Below, one piece after another: positions 7,885 through 16,187 of a stretch of DNA of 64,000 nucleotides (position 1 is the stretch's first letter; every line of letters begins with the position of its first letter). The DNA comes from Mycolicibacterium pulveris (lineage in GTDB: Bacteria; Actinomycetota; Actinomycetes; Mycobacteriales; Mycobacteriaceae), in contig NZ_AP022599.1 in NCBI RefSeq assembly GCF_010725725.1, forward strand, positions 558,001 to 622,000. Reading direction: 5' to 3'. Both the position numbers and the translations under genes were made by a program. The notes under the pieces are model-generated. The model saw only the letters and a list, made by a program, of their open reading frames with translations, ran no database searches and had not been told where the DNA came from.

Positions 7885-9731
7885 TGCCCAAAAGCCTGGA
7901 AGTTCTCGTCACATCGGTCGCGACCGAATTGATGGGGGTCAACGCGGCCAGCGAGGTGGAGGTCAGTCGCCGCGTACTGGCCGACCTGGTGGAGTACTTC
8001 GGGGTCGACGTCAGCTTTCTGCGGCGCAACGACCATCAGATCCGGGCTTCGGTGTTGGTCGCCGAGTGGCCGGTGCGGCCCGGAATTCCCGACCCGGACC
8101 CCTTGGCGGTGGTGCATTTCGAGGATGCCGACCCGGTGTTCGCGCTCGCGGAGCACCAGAAGGAACCGATCGTTTTCCGCCCCGAACCCGCCACCGACGA
8201 GTATCAGCACACGATCGAGCAGGGCAGGCATGTGCCGGCCACCTCGATGGCATGCGTGCCGCTGCTCTCCGGCGACGTCACCTCCGGGGTGCTCGGTTTC
8301 GTCAAGTTCGGCGACCGCGACTGGACGCTGGCGGAGCTCAACGCGCTCAAGGCGATCGCGTCACTGTTCGCGCAGGTACAGGCCCGTATCGACGCTGAGG
8401 ACCAACTGCGCTACCTGGCCGAGCACGACGACTTGACCGGGCTGTTCAACCGCCGTGCGCTGTTGACGCATCTGGACATGCGGCTGCAGGAGGGGCAGCC
8501 CGGGCCGGTCGCGGTGTTGTTCTTCGACCTGGACCGGCTGAAGGCGATCAACGACTATCTCGGCCATACCGCGGGTGACTGGTTCATCCGGACCTTGGCG
8601 GAGCGGCTCAAGGAATGCGCCGACGGTCGGAACTTGATCGCGCGCCTCGGCGGTGACGAATTCGTCGTGGTGCCGGCCAAACCGATGGAGGCAACCGCTG
8701 CGGAGGCGTTGGCCCATGAGCTGAAACTCGCTCTGCACGAACGCGTGGCGGTCGACGGCGAGATGCTCACCCGCACGGTGAGTATCGGCGTGGCGGCGGG
8801 CGTCCCGGGCCGCGATACCACTTCGGACCTGCTCGGGCGCGCCGACCAGGCGGTGCTCAACGCCAAGAACGCGGGCGGCAATCAGGTGGCGGTGTTCTCC
8901 GAGGAGATGTCGATGGACAGCGAGTTCCGTAACGACATCGAGCTACACCTGCAAAGCCAGATCGAAGGCGGCGCACTGGTCTTGCATTACCTGCCCGAGG
9001 TGGACATGCGCAGCGGAGAGATCCTCGCCGCCGAGGCGTTGGTCCGCTGGCAGCACCCGACCCGTGGCTTGCTCGCACCCGATTCGTTCATCGGCGTCGC
9101 CGAATCGATCAACCTCGCGGGCGAGCTCGGGCGATGGGTGATGCACGCCGCCTGCGCCGAGTTCGCGCGCTGGCGCGCCCGCGGCGTGGCAGATGACGCG
9201 CTGCTGCGGATCAACGTGTCACCGGTGCAGTTGGTCACCGACGGGTTCGCCGAATCGGTCGCCGACATCCTCGACGAGTTCGACCTCGACGGCTCATCTG
9301 TATGCCTGGAGATCACCGAAAGCGTTGTGGTGCAAGACATCGAAACCACCCGTATCACGCTGGCCGCGCTCAAGGACGTCGGGGTCAAACTCGCCATCGA
9401 CGACTTCGGAACCGGCTACAGCGTGCTGTCGCACCTCAAATCCCTGCCCGTGGACACGCTCAAGATCGACAGAAGCTTCGTCCGTGACCTGGGCGTGGAC
9501 CGGGGCGACCTCGCGATCGTGCGCGCCATCATCGCGCTCGCCGAGGCGTTCGGTCTGGAACTGGTCGCCGAGGGAGTCGAGACCGACGCAGCGGCGACGA
9601 CGCTGCTGCGGCACGGATGTCACCGTGCCCAGGGCTTCTTGCTGTCTCGCCCGCTGCCGGGCCAGCAGATGGCGTCGTTACTGGCCAAAGGGCGAATGCC
9701 CGTGCAGTTTTCCGCAACGCCACTGGGGTGA
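7884..9731 (+). CDS. dcpA: Bifunctional c-di-GMP enzyme, GAF-GGDEF-EAL (DcpA / Rv1354c-like)
   Basis: A 615-residue protein, start GTG 7884 with ACGGAGG upstream; the G is shared with the moeY stop. Domains in order: GAF (about 10-170), GGDEF (about 175-340) with the intact RLGGDEF active site, and EAL (about 350-605) with intact EALVRW, DDFGTGYS, KIDRSF and AEGVET. Both catalytic halves therefore look able to make and degrade cyclic di-GMP, as shown for the M. smegmatis homologue. There is no membrane segment, so it is cytosolic and the GAF domain may sense a small ligand. It is the third gene of the operon. Confidence 0.95.
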   Translation: MPKSLEVLVTSVATELMGVNAASEVEVSRRVLADLVEYFGVDVSFLRRNDHQIRASVLVAEWPVRPGIPDPDPLAVVHFEDADPVFALAEHQKEPIVFRPEPATDEYQHTIEQGRHVPATSMACVPLLSGDVTSGVLGFVKFGDRDWTLAELNALKAIASLFAQVQARIDAEDQLRYLAEHDDLTGLFNRRALLTHLDMRLQEGQPGPVAVLFFDLDRLKAINDYLGHTAGDWFIRTLAERLKECADGRNLIARLGGDEFVVVPAKPMEATAAEALAHELKLALHERVAVDGEMLTRTVSIGVAAGVPGRDTTSDLLGRADQAVLNAKNAGGNQVAVFSEEMSMDSEFRNDIELHLQSQIEGGALVLHYLPEVDMRSGEILAAEALVRWQHPTRGLLAPDSFIGVAESINLAGELGRWVMHAACAEFARWRARGVADDALLRINVSPVQLVTDGFAESVADILDEFDLDGSSVCLEITESVVVQDIETTRITLAALKDVGVKLAIDDFGTGYSVLSHLKSLPVDTLKIDRSFVRDLGVDRGDLAIVRAIIALAEAFGLELVAEGVETDAAATTLLRHGCHRAQGFLLSRPLPGQQMASLLAKGRMPVQFSATPLG

Positions 9732-10598
9732 GCGGTCATGCGTGGCGTGCATGCTGTGGTGCAGGAGGTGGTTAGCCGCCCGGCAGGTAGGTGGGACCGG
9801 CTGGCTAACGGGCTCAGAGGTCAGCAACTCGACGCGGCCGAATCGGCTGGCATGCTTGCTGACCAGGCACACGCGCAGTGCGGTCTCGCCGACCGGTAAC
9901 GGGCCCGCCTCCACCGAACCGAGGTGGGCAGCACCTGCGGCGACCGTGACCCCGTGCCGGGCACGGACCGCCAGCTGGCCCGTCGGCGTCGTGAACACCG
10001 CACCCACGACGGCGCCTTCCTCGAACACGATGCGGTGCAGATTGCTCTCCGCATGCACCGTGATGCCCCTGTCGCGCGCTTGCGCCTGCAGCCAGTCGTG
10101 CACCGACGCGCCGACGTTGCCCGGACTGGGTGTCATCGATCCGATCTCCGCCACGGCGATCATGTCACCGTCACTGGCCTGCACGGTGCTCGAATGCCAA
10201 TCCGACACCCGGGAGTGCAGATAGCCGTACGGCGACGCCAGGCACCGCGCGGCCCAGTCTCCGAGCCGGGCGCCGACGAACGGTGCGACGGTGCGCCCGG
10301 ACAGTGTCGATCGGGGCTCGGACACGACCCGGACCGGCAGGTCCTGGTTGCGCGCAGAGCGGGGCAGTGGCCCGAGGTCGGACGACACCGCGGCGAGGTA
10401 GTCGTTCGTCTCGACGTCGGAGACGCCGACATCCAGCCAGGAAGATATCCGCTGGACAGCAGAACCCGTTGCAGGGTCGCCTGCCCCGGAGCCGGCGACA
10501 AAGACGTCACCGCCTACGTCGGCCACCGCGACCGCGCTGGCCAGCCCCGCGGTTCCGGAGCCGGTGCACACCAGGTCAACTTCTACATCCCATTTCAC
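9678..10598 (-). CDS. Short FAD-dependent flavoprotein (fumarate reductase / ketosteroid dehydrogenase-like)
   Basis: 306 residues from ATG 10598. The N-terminal dinucleotide site reads DLVCTGSGTAGLASAVAVAD, the flavoprotein pattern of the fumarate-reductase/KstD superfamily. A later part, WLQAQARDRGITVHAESNL followed by GAVVGAVFTT, is the usual FAD-domain strand pair. The protein is much shorter than true KstD enzymes (about 560 residues) and the substrate-binding and C-terminal catalytic segments are reduced, so a different reaction or a degenerate enzyme is possible. Its 3' end overlaps the 3' end of dcpA by 54 bp in the convergent direction, which is unusual. Confidence 0.75.
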   Translation of the reverse strand: MKWDVEVDLVCTGSGTAGLASAVAVADVGGDVFVAGSGAGDPATGSAVQRISSWLDVGVSDVETNDYLAAVSSDLGPLPRSARNQDLPVRVVSEPRSTLSGRTVAPFVGARLGDWAARCLASPYGYLHSRVSDWHSSTVQASDGDMIAVAEIGSMTPSPGNVGASVHDWLQAQARDRGITVHAESNLHRIVFEEGAVVGAVFTTPTGQLAVRARHGVTVAAGAAHLGSVEAGPLPVGETALRVCLVSKHASRFGRVELLTSEPVSQPVPPTCRAANHLLHHSMHATHDRSPQWRCGKLHGHSPFGQ

Positions 10599-11118
10599 CG
10601 TTAACTACCTCAGTATTGCTCTAGAGGCTGGCGTTGACCTCGACACCAGCAACGGCCGTAGCCGATGGGCGAACAAAACAGATGCCAATTGCGGGACACG
10701 ACTATCCCCCACGGCCACCGAACGAAATGGAAAAGATTTGCCAGCGTAGTCGACGGCAACAGACGACGAATTCCACCCTGATTTGCTCGGCGGGAACTGA
10801 AACGGCCGTGGCGACCGCAATCCGGCCCCGCCGCGGACTGCACGCCAATGTGCAGGTCGGCACGGACCGCAAGTCATCACAGGCAGTACTTTACATACCT
10901 TTCGGCTGTTACGGGGGGATGAACATGACTTAGAGTCTTTAGCAACGTGCGCCCTAAATTTGGGTTCGGGCAGCTCGTCGTGGAGGGAGTTTCGCAGTGT
11001 CGTCCTACGCAGCAGATTCATCCGCATGCCCCCTGTCACTCCCAACTCGCGAATGAAAGAATTGTCCGGTTGAGTAATTTACGGCAAAGATTATTAATCG
11101 GCGGACGGCGCTACCCAC
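10599..11118. promoter_or_regulatory. Divergent intergenic region between flavoprotein and TetR genes
   Basis: About 520 bp with lower GC than the flanks and no convincing gene. It must hold the promoters of both divergent genes. An AT-rich patch near 11060-11100 (GTAATTTACGGCAAAG, ATTATTAATCG) just before the TetR start is the most promoter-like part. I found no strong palindrome that I could assign to the two ScbR-like regulators. Confidence 0.4.
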
Positions 11119-11787
11119 GTGACTGAACAGGTCGATCGACGCTCGGACGGCACCCGGCTACAGATCGTGCGCGCGGCGGCCAGGCTCTTCGCCGAGCGGC
11201 CCTACAGCAGGGTCAGTCTCGACGACATCCTCGCCGACGCGTCGGTGACCAAAGGCGCGATGTACTTCCATTTCCGCTCCAAACACGCCTTGGCCACGGC
11301 GATCGTCGAGCAACGATCCACCGAGGCCAAGTCGGCGGTCGGCGAGGTGTTGGCGCGACGACTCTCGGGCCTGGAGACCCTCATCGACATCTGCTTCCTG
11401 GTGGCCACTGACGACATCGGTGACGAGTTGACTCGAGCCGGATTCAACCTGCTCGAATCCGTCGGCCGAACCGACGGTCTACAGACCCATGTGCTCAACG
11501 ATTGGGTCGACGCGTTCGCACAAACCATCAAGAAGGCCGTCGGCGAGGGCGATGTCCGCAAGGACGTCGATGCGAACGGAGTCGCGCGGCTGTTGGTGTC
11601 GATGTACCTGGGCCTGCGACAGACCAGCGACCTGGCCGAGCCCGAACGTTTCCTGCGTGACCTCGAGGCAGCATGGTCCCTCATGGTTCCGGGCTTCGTC
11701 ACCGATGACCGCAAGGCCTACGTTGTCGAATTCATCAAGAGACGCACCGGGATCGCGATCAGGAAGGCGAGACCCCTTCCGCGGTAA
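11119..11787 (+). CDS. TetR-family regulator, ScbR / gamma-butyrolactone-receptor-like (first of tandem pair)
   Basis: 222 residues, GTG start. The N-terminal HTH (TRLQIVRAAARLFAERPYSRVSLDDILADASVTKGAMYFHFRSK split over residues 12-58) has the VTKGAMYFHF recognition-helix sequence that is characteristic of ScbR/ArpA-type autoregulator receptors. The C-terminal ligand domain is about 150 residues. It lies 64 bp before a second regulator of the same type and next to the operon with the acyltransferase-like gene. Which ligand it binds is unknown; mycobacteria are not known for gamma-butyrolactones. Confidence 0.85.
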   Translation: MTEQVDRRSDGTRLQIVRAAARLFAERPYSRVSLDDILADASVTKGAMYFHFRSKHALATAIVEQRSTEAKSAVGEVLARRLSGLETLIDICFLVATDDIGDELTRAGFNLLESVGRTDGLQTHVLNDWVDAFAQTIKKAVGEGDVRKDVDANGVARLLVSMYLGLRQTSDLAEPERFLRDLEAAWSLMVPGFVTDDRKAYVVEFIKRRTGIAIRKARPLPR

Positions 11788-11851
11788 TCTATGATCTGCG
11801 CCAGGCCAACGCCATCCGGCGGCCGACGGACACCCGGAGGTACCCCGAACC

Positions 11852-12508
11852 ATGGTGCGCCAAGCCCGGTCTGAAGCCACACGGCGGCGGATCATTACCT
11901 CGGCGGTACACCTGTTCAACGAGATCGGTTATGACGCCACCGGATTGGGCGACATCATCGAACACGCCGAGATGACCAAGGGTGCGCTGTACTACCACTT
12001 CGATTCCAAGCAGTCCCTGGCCAACGCGATCATCGAAGAGGGCAACGCCAACCTGCTTCACGCCTTCAACAGCATCAGCGAATCGTCAGCACCGGCGCTG
12101 GAACGCATCATTCACGGTGTGTTCGTCGCCGTTGATCTGCTCAGCACCGACAGGGTGGCGCGCAGCGGACTTCATCTGCTACAGGCCCTTGGCGAGTCCA
12201 ACAGCGTCGCGGCCCAGCACTACGGCGCCTGGATCCACAACATGACATTGGGTCTTCGGGAAGCGATCGAGGAGGGCGACCTCCGGCCGGATCTGGACAC
12301 CCGAGCACTCGGCGAGACGTTGGTCGGCGCGGTGCTGGGCATCGAGGTGCTCTCGAGCGCAATGTCTTCGGGAGCCGATGTGTCAGACCGCCTGACCCGG
12401 ATGTGGGAACTACTGTTGCCCGTCATCGTCACCGACGAATCGCTTCCATATTTCCGCGCGTTCCTGGCCAGGCAGTCAATGCGCCATTCGGGCCAGGACA
12501 GCGGTTAG
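11852..12508 (+). CDS. TetR-family regulator, ScbR-like (second of tandem pair)
   Basis: 218 residues, ATG with CGGAGG 9 bases upstream. The HTH reads TRRRIITSAVHLFNEIGYDA, then MTKGALYYHFDSKQSLA, again the ScbR/ArpA-type signature. It is clearly a paralogue of the upstream regulator in layout, but the ligand domains differ, so they may respond to different molecules or form a heterodimer. Its stop overlaps by 3 bp the stop of the convergent PAS gene. Confidence 0.86.
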   Translation: MVRQARSEATRRRIITSAVHLFNEIGYDATGLGDIIEHAEMTKGALYYHFDSKQSLANAIIEEGNANLLHAFNSISESSAPALERIIHGVFVAVDLLSTDRVARSGLHLLQALGESNSVAAQHYGAWIHNMTLGLREAIEEGDLRPDLDTRALGETLVGAVLGIEVLSSAMSSGADVSDRLTRMWELLLPVIVTDESLPYFRAFLARQSMRHSGQDSG

Positions 12509-12906
12509 AGTTCCTCGTCCCACAGCCGTTCGGTGAGGTCCTGGAACGTCGCCAGGGCCACCGGGTCGTCGCCCCGCAACAGCGCCGACTTGCTCATCCG
12601 CGCCCGCACGATCGAATGGTCCTGATGGGTCAGTTCGACGACGAGGTTGGCGTGAGCCCGCACCAGCGACACCGCCGACTCGTCGGTCGGCATGGTGTGG
12701 AAGACGTCGCGAAACTTCAACTCCATGACCGCCTCGGGGGTATGCCCGAGCATCTCGCCGAACGCGGCGTTGGCGAACAGGATGTCGCCGTCCTCGGCGA
12801 TGGCCAGCACCGGCACCGGAAGCCGCTCGAGCACCACGAGTGCGGGCAGCTCCCTCAACACAGCCATGGGTGATTGTCCGTCCTGACCGGACCGGCGCCT
12901 TTCCAT
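12505..12906 (-). CDS. Small single PAS-domain protein
   Basis: 133 residues from ATG 12906. After a short basic N-terminus the PAS fold is clear: RLPVPVLAIAEDGDILFANAAFGEMLG, HTPEAVMELKFRDVFH, and a C-terminal strand ATFQDLTERLWDEEL. There is no output domain (no kinase, HTH, GGDEF), so it probably acts by binding a partner. The position next to the c-di-GMP enzyme and regulators suggests a sensory role. The start is weakly supported; ATG 12868 and longer frames are possible. Confidence 0.75.
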   Translation of the reverse strand: MERRRSGQDGQSPMAVLRELPALVVLERLPVPVLAIAEDGDILFANAAFGEMLGHTPEAVMELKFRDVFHTMPTDESAVSLVRAHANLVVELTHQDHSIVRARMSKSALLRGDDPVALATFQDLTERLWDEEL

Positions 12907-13029
12907 GATCTCGATTATTACGGTTGGCACGGATAGCGTCATCCATGATCTGCGGAACCGACCCACCCGCGCCGCACATAACTAACTAGGTTTACCCTCT
13001 GAGTGCGCTCTGCAGACAGGGGATCGACG

Positions 13030-14268
13030 ATGGACCTCACGTGGTCGGATGCCGATATCGCCTTTCGCGATGAGGTGCGGGCATTTCTGGAAGACAAGCT
13101 GACGCCGGAGTTACGCCGTGCAGGCCGGTTGATGACCAGCGTCTATGCCGATCACGACGCGAGCATGGAGTGGCAGCGGATCCTGCACGAGCGGGGCTGG
13201 GCCGCGCCGGCGTGGCCGGTCGCCTACGGGGGCTGCGACTGGAGCCTCACCCAGCACTACATCTTCAGCCGGGAATCCACTCTGGCCGGTGCGCCGTCGC
13301 TCTCGCCGATGGGCATCCGGATGGTGGCCCACGCGTTGATCGCGTTCGGCACCGACGAGCAGAAGGAGTACTTTCTGCCCAGGATCCTGACCGGCGAGGT
13401 GTTCTTCTGTCAGGGCTACTCCGAACCCGAGGCGGGCTCGGATCTGGCGGCGCTGTCGATGGCGGCTGTCGTCGACGAATCGGCCGGAGAGCTCGTCTGC
13501 ACGGGTAGCAAGATCTGGACCACCCATGCGCGGGAAGCGAACTGGATGTTCGCGTTGGTACGCACGTCGAAGACCCAGAAGAAGCAACAAGGCATCACGT
13601 TCGTGCTCATCGACATGACCTCGCCGGGCATCCAGATCCGCCCGCTGGTGATGACCTCCGGTGAAGAGGTGCAGAACCAGGTCTTCTTCGACGAGGTGCG
13701 GGTGCCGCTGACGAACGTGATCGGCAAGATCGACGACGGCTGGACGGTCGCCAAGTACCTGCTCGAGTTTGAACGCGGTGGCGGCGCCTCCTCCCCCGCC
13801 CTACAGGTGATGGCCGACGAGATCGCCGCCGTCGCCGCGGAGCAACCGGCACCAGGCGGCGGCAGGCTGATCGACGATCCCGCGTTCGCCTGCAAGCTCG
13901 CCGATGCGCGGATCCGTACCGAAGTGCTGGAGATCCTCGAATATCGGGTGCTGGCGACCGTGGCGGAGGGGAAAAACCCCGGCACGGCATCGTCGATGCT
14001 CAAAGTGCTTGCCACCGAACTGAGCCAGACCATCACCGAACTCGCGGTGGAGGCGGCCGGCCCCCGCGGCCGGGTGTACCAACCCCACGGCACCTGTCCG
14101 GGTGGGCCGGTGTCGGAGTTCGAGCCGCCCCCGGATGGCTATCTCAGCGGTAAACCATGGCAAGCCGTCGCGCCGCTGCGCTATTTCAACGATCGGGCCG
14201 GCTCAATCTATGCCGGCAGCAACGAGATTCAGCGCAACATTCTGGCCAAGGCGGCCCTCGGACTTTAG
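13030..14268 (+). CDS. Acyl-CoA dehydrogenase FadE, subunit 1 of a pair
   Basis: 412 residues from ATG 13030. N-terminal helical domain (FRDEVRAFLEDKLTPEL), FAD-binding middle domain with FFCQGYSEPEAGSDLAAL and KIWTTHA, and C-terminal helices ending IYAGSNEIQRNILAKAALGL. The position that is Glu in YEGT-type enzymes is Ala here (YAGS), so the base, if any, must be elsewhere, perhaps Glu in LLEFERGG as in isovaleryl-CoA-type enzymes. The next gene is a second, divergent FadE 23 bp downstream, the arrangement of two-subunit (alpha2beta2) dehydrogenases that act on sterol side chains in mycobacteria. Confidence 0.9.
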   Translation: MDLTWSDADIAFRDEVRAFLEDKLTPELRRAGRLMTSVYADHDASMEWQRILHERGWAAPAWPVAYGGCDWSLTQHYIFSRESTLAGAPSLSPMGIRMVAHALIAFGTDEQKEYFLPRILTGEVFFCQGYSEPEAGSDLAALSMAAVVDESAGELVCTGSKIWTTHAREANWMFALVRTSKTQKKQQGITFVLIDMTSPGIQIRPLVMTSGEEVQNQVFFDEVRVPLTNVIGKIDDGWTVAKYLLEFERGGGASSPALQVMADEIAAVAAEQPAPGGGRLIDDPAFACKLADARIRTEVLEILEYRVLATVAEGKNPGTASSMLKVLATELSQTITELAVEAAGPRGRVYQPHGTCPGGPVSEFEPPPDGYLSGKPWQAVAPLRYFNDRAGSIYAGSNEIQRNILAKAALGL

Positions 14269-14291
14269 TGAAGGGCCAGAAAGGGCTTGGA

Positions 14292-15416
14292 ATGGACTTC
14301 AACCTGAGCAAGGAACAGGAACTGCTGCGCGACGGCCTGGCCAAGTTTCTCTCGACGCGGTACGACCTCGAGACGAGCCGAAGCGCGGCCAAGACGGGAG
14401 CCGGTTGGCAGCCCGAGATCTGGGCGGGGTTCGCCGACGAGCTGGGCATCCTGGGTGCCGCGTTGCCCGAGGAGGCCGGCGGCAGCGGCGGCGGACCGGT
14501 CGAGATGATGGTCATCGCCGAGGCGTTGGGGCAGGCGCTGGTCGTGGAGCCGTACGTCGACACCGTCGTGGTGGCCGGGGGGCTGTTGCGTCGCGCGGGT
14601 GGGCCGCTGGCGACCTCCCTGCTCGAACGCATCGTCGCGGGCACCGCGGTCGTGGCGCTGGCAGCGACCGAAGCCGCCTCCGGCGACAACTGGATGGACG
14701 CGGAAACGGTCGCCGAACGCGACGGCGACGACTGGTTGGTGCGTGGCGAGAAGATCGTCGCCGCCAGTGCGCCGTTGGCGTCACACCTTCTGATCACTGC
14801 GCGCACTGACAACGGAATCTCGCTGTTCGTCGCCGATCTCGCGGATGCCGCAACGGGCCTACGGGCCCATCACTATCGCACCGTCGACGATCGCCGCGCG
14901 TCCGATCTGGTCTTCGACGGTCTGCGGTTGCCGGAGACGGCGCTTCTCGGGGAGGAAGGCGCAGCAGGACCGTCGTTGGAGCAGGCCCGCGACGAAGGTG
15001 CGGCCGCGGTGTGCGCGGAAGCGGTGGGGTGTATGCGAAAGGTGTTGGCCGACACCGTCGAATACGCCAAGCAACGTCAGCAGTTCGGGCAGCCGATCGG
15101 CAGCTTTCAGGTGCTGCAGCATCGCATGGTCGACATGTACATGGAGCTCGAGCAGTCGGTGTCCGCCGCCTATCTGGCGATTCTCAACCTCGAAGCCGAG
15201 CCCGCTGTGCGGGCGCGTGCGGTGTCGGCGGCCAAGGCCACGATCGGCAGGGCCGCGCGGTTCATCGGTCAGCAGGCGGTGCAGTTGCACGGCGGGATGG
15301 GCATGACCGAGGAGCTCGCGATCGGGCACTACTTCAAACGGCTGACCGCGCTGCAGTACGAGTTCGGCTCGACCGATCACCATGTGAGCCGCTACGCCGC
15401 CCTCACACGCAGCTGA
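14292..15416 (+). CDS. Acyl-CoA dehydrogenase FadE, subunit 2 of a pair
   Basis: 374 residues from ATG 14292. N-terminal NLSKEQELLRDGLAKFLSTRY, reduced middle domain (ASAPLASHLLITARTDNG), and a C-terminal domain with QFGQPIGSFQVLQHRMVDMYMELE and QLHGGMGMTEELAIGHYFKRL. It lacks the YEGT Glu signature and the ExGSD FAD loop seen in its partner. Such short partner subunits occur in heteromeric FadE enzymes, where FAD sites lie at the interface. Earlier in-frame starts overlap the upstream gene and were not used. Confidence 0.9.
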   Translation: MDFNLSKEQELLRDGLAKFLSTRYDLETSRSAAKTGAGWQPEIWAGFADELGILGAALPEEAGGSGGGPVEMMVIAEALGQALVVEPYVDTVVVAGGLLRRAGGPLATSLLERIVAGTAVVALAATEAASGDNWMDAETVAERDGDDWLVRGEKIVAASAPLASHLLITARTDNGISLFVADLADAATGLRAHHYRTVDDRRASDLVFDGLRLPETALLGEEGAAGPSLEQARDEGAAAVCAEAVGCMRKVLADTVEYAKQRQQFGQPIGSFQVLQHRMVDMYMELEQSVSAAYLAILNLEAEPAVRARAVSAAKATIGRAARFIGQQAVQLHGGMGMTEELAIGHYFKRLTALQYEFGSTDHHVSRYAALTRS

Positions 15417-15452
15417 CTTTTTCGCCCAAAGGGACAAACGGGCGGGAAAGTC
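15415..15452. terminator. Hairpin between convergent FadE and TetR genes
   Basis: GACTTTTTCGCCC (15415-15427) pairs with GGGCGGGAAAGTC (15440-15452) with two G-U type mismatches and a 12-base loop. It begins inside the FadE stop codon region and lies 90 bp from the convergent TetR stop. A terminator is the simplest reading. Confidence 0.5.
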
Positions 15453-15541
15453 CCAGGTGCGACGCGCCAAAACGTCGATCTCGGCACTCAGGGTCGGGGC
15501 ACTGCCACCTGGGGGCGAGGCGCCGGCACCAGGCGGCGCCG

Positions 15542-16168
15542 CTAGGCGCGCAACTGCTGATCGATGTAGGCGGTGACGACATCGGTCAGGGCCCGCAGTT
15601 CGCGCCCGACGTCGATCGGCTCCGACACCGTCATCCTCGCCACCATCGCACCCATCAGCGTGGTCCAGATCAGGTTGCCCACGGCGTCGGCGTGGGCGGG
15701 GTCCAGGCCCTCGGCGACATACCGCCCCAGCCGGGTCAGCGTGGAGAACAGCTCGGCGAGGTGACGTTGCTGCGCGTCGGTGCGTCCGGTCCGGGTTGCG
15801 ATCAGAATCTCAAGGGCGGCAACCGATGTCGGGCTCAAGAAGGCGTCCGCCACCGCGTTGATCACCAGCGCGGTGCGCTGGCGTCCGACGTCGGCACCGA
15901 GCCGAGGTTGCAGCTCGCCGAGGCAGGCCTGCAGCTGCGCGAAGCCCTCGTCGACAACGGCCATCAGCAAGTTCTCGCGGTCGCCGAAGTGGTACTGCAC
16001 GACACCCCACGTCACGCCCGCGCGCTCGGTGATGTGCTTGGCGCTCGCCGCGCCGAACCCCTCCTCGAGCACGCACCGGACGGTCTCCTCGATGACCATC
16101 GCGCGGGTGCGGTCCGCGCGTTCCTGCTTGCCGTTCGCGGGACGGCGCGGGGCGACGTTGCGGGTCAT
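15542..16168 (-). CDS. TetR-family regulator
   Basis: 208 residues. The HTH covers residues about 22-68: MVIEETVRCVLEEGFGAASA, ITERAGVTWGVVQYHFGDRENLL. The VTWGVVQYHFG recognition helix is typical of mycobacterial TetR proteins near lipid catabolic genes. The C-terminal part (TTLMGAMVARM, VVTAYIDQQL) is a TetR_C ligand domain. It is transcribed in the same direction and just downstream of the Rieske/reductase pair (19 bp gap), so it probably controls that pair and itself. Confidence 0.86.
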   Translation of the reverse strand: MTRNVAPRRPANGKQERADRTRAMVIEETVRCVLEEGFGAASAKHITERAGVTWGVVQYHFGDRENLLMAVVDEGFAQLQACLGELQPRLGADVGRQRTALVINAVADAFLSPTSVAALEILIATRTGRTDAQQRHLAELFSTLTRLGRYVAEGLDPAHADAVGNLIWTTLMGAMVARMTVSEPIDVGRELRALTDVVTAYIDQQLRA

Positions 16169-16187
16169 GGCCGAGCCTGGCCCACGG

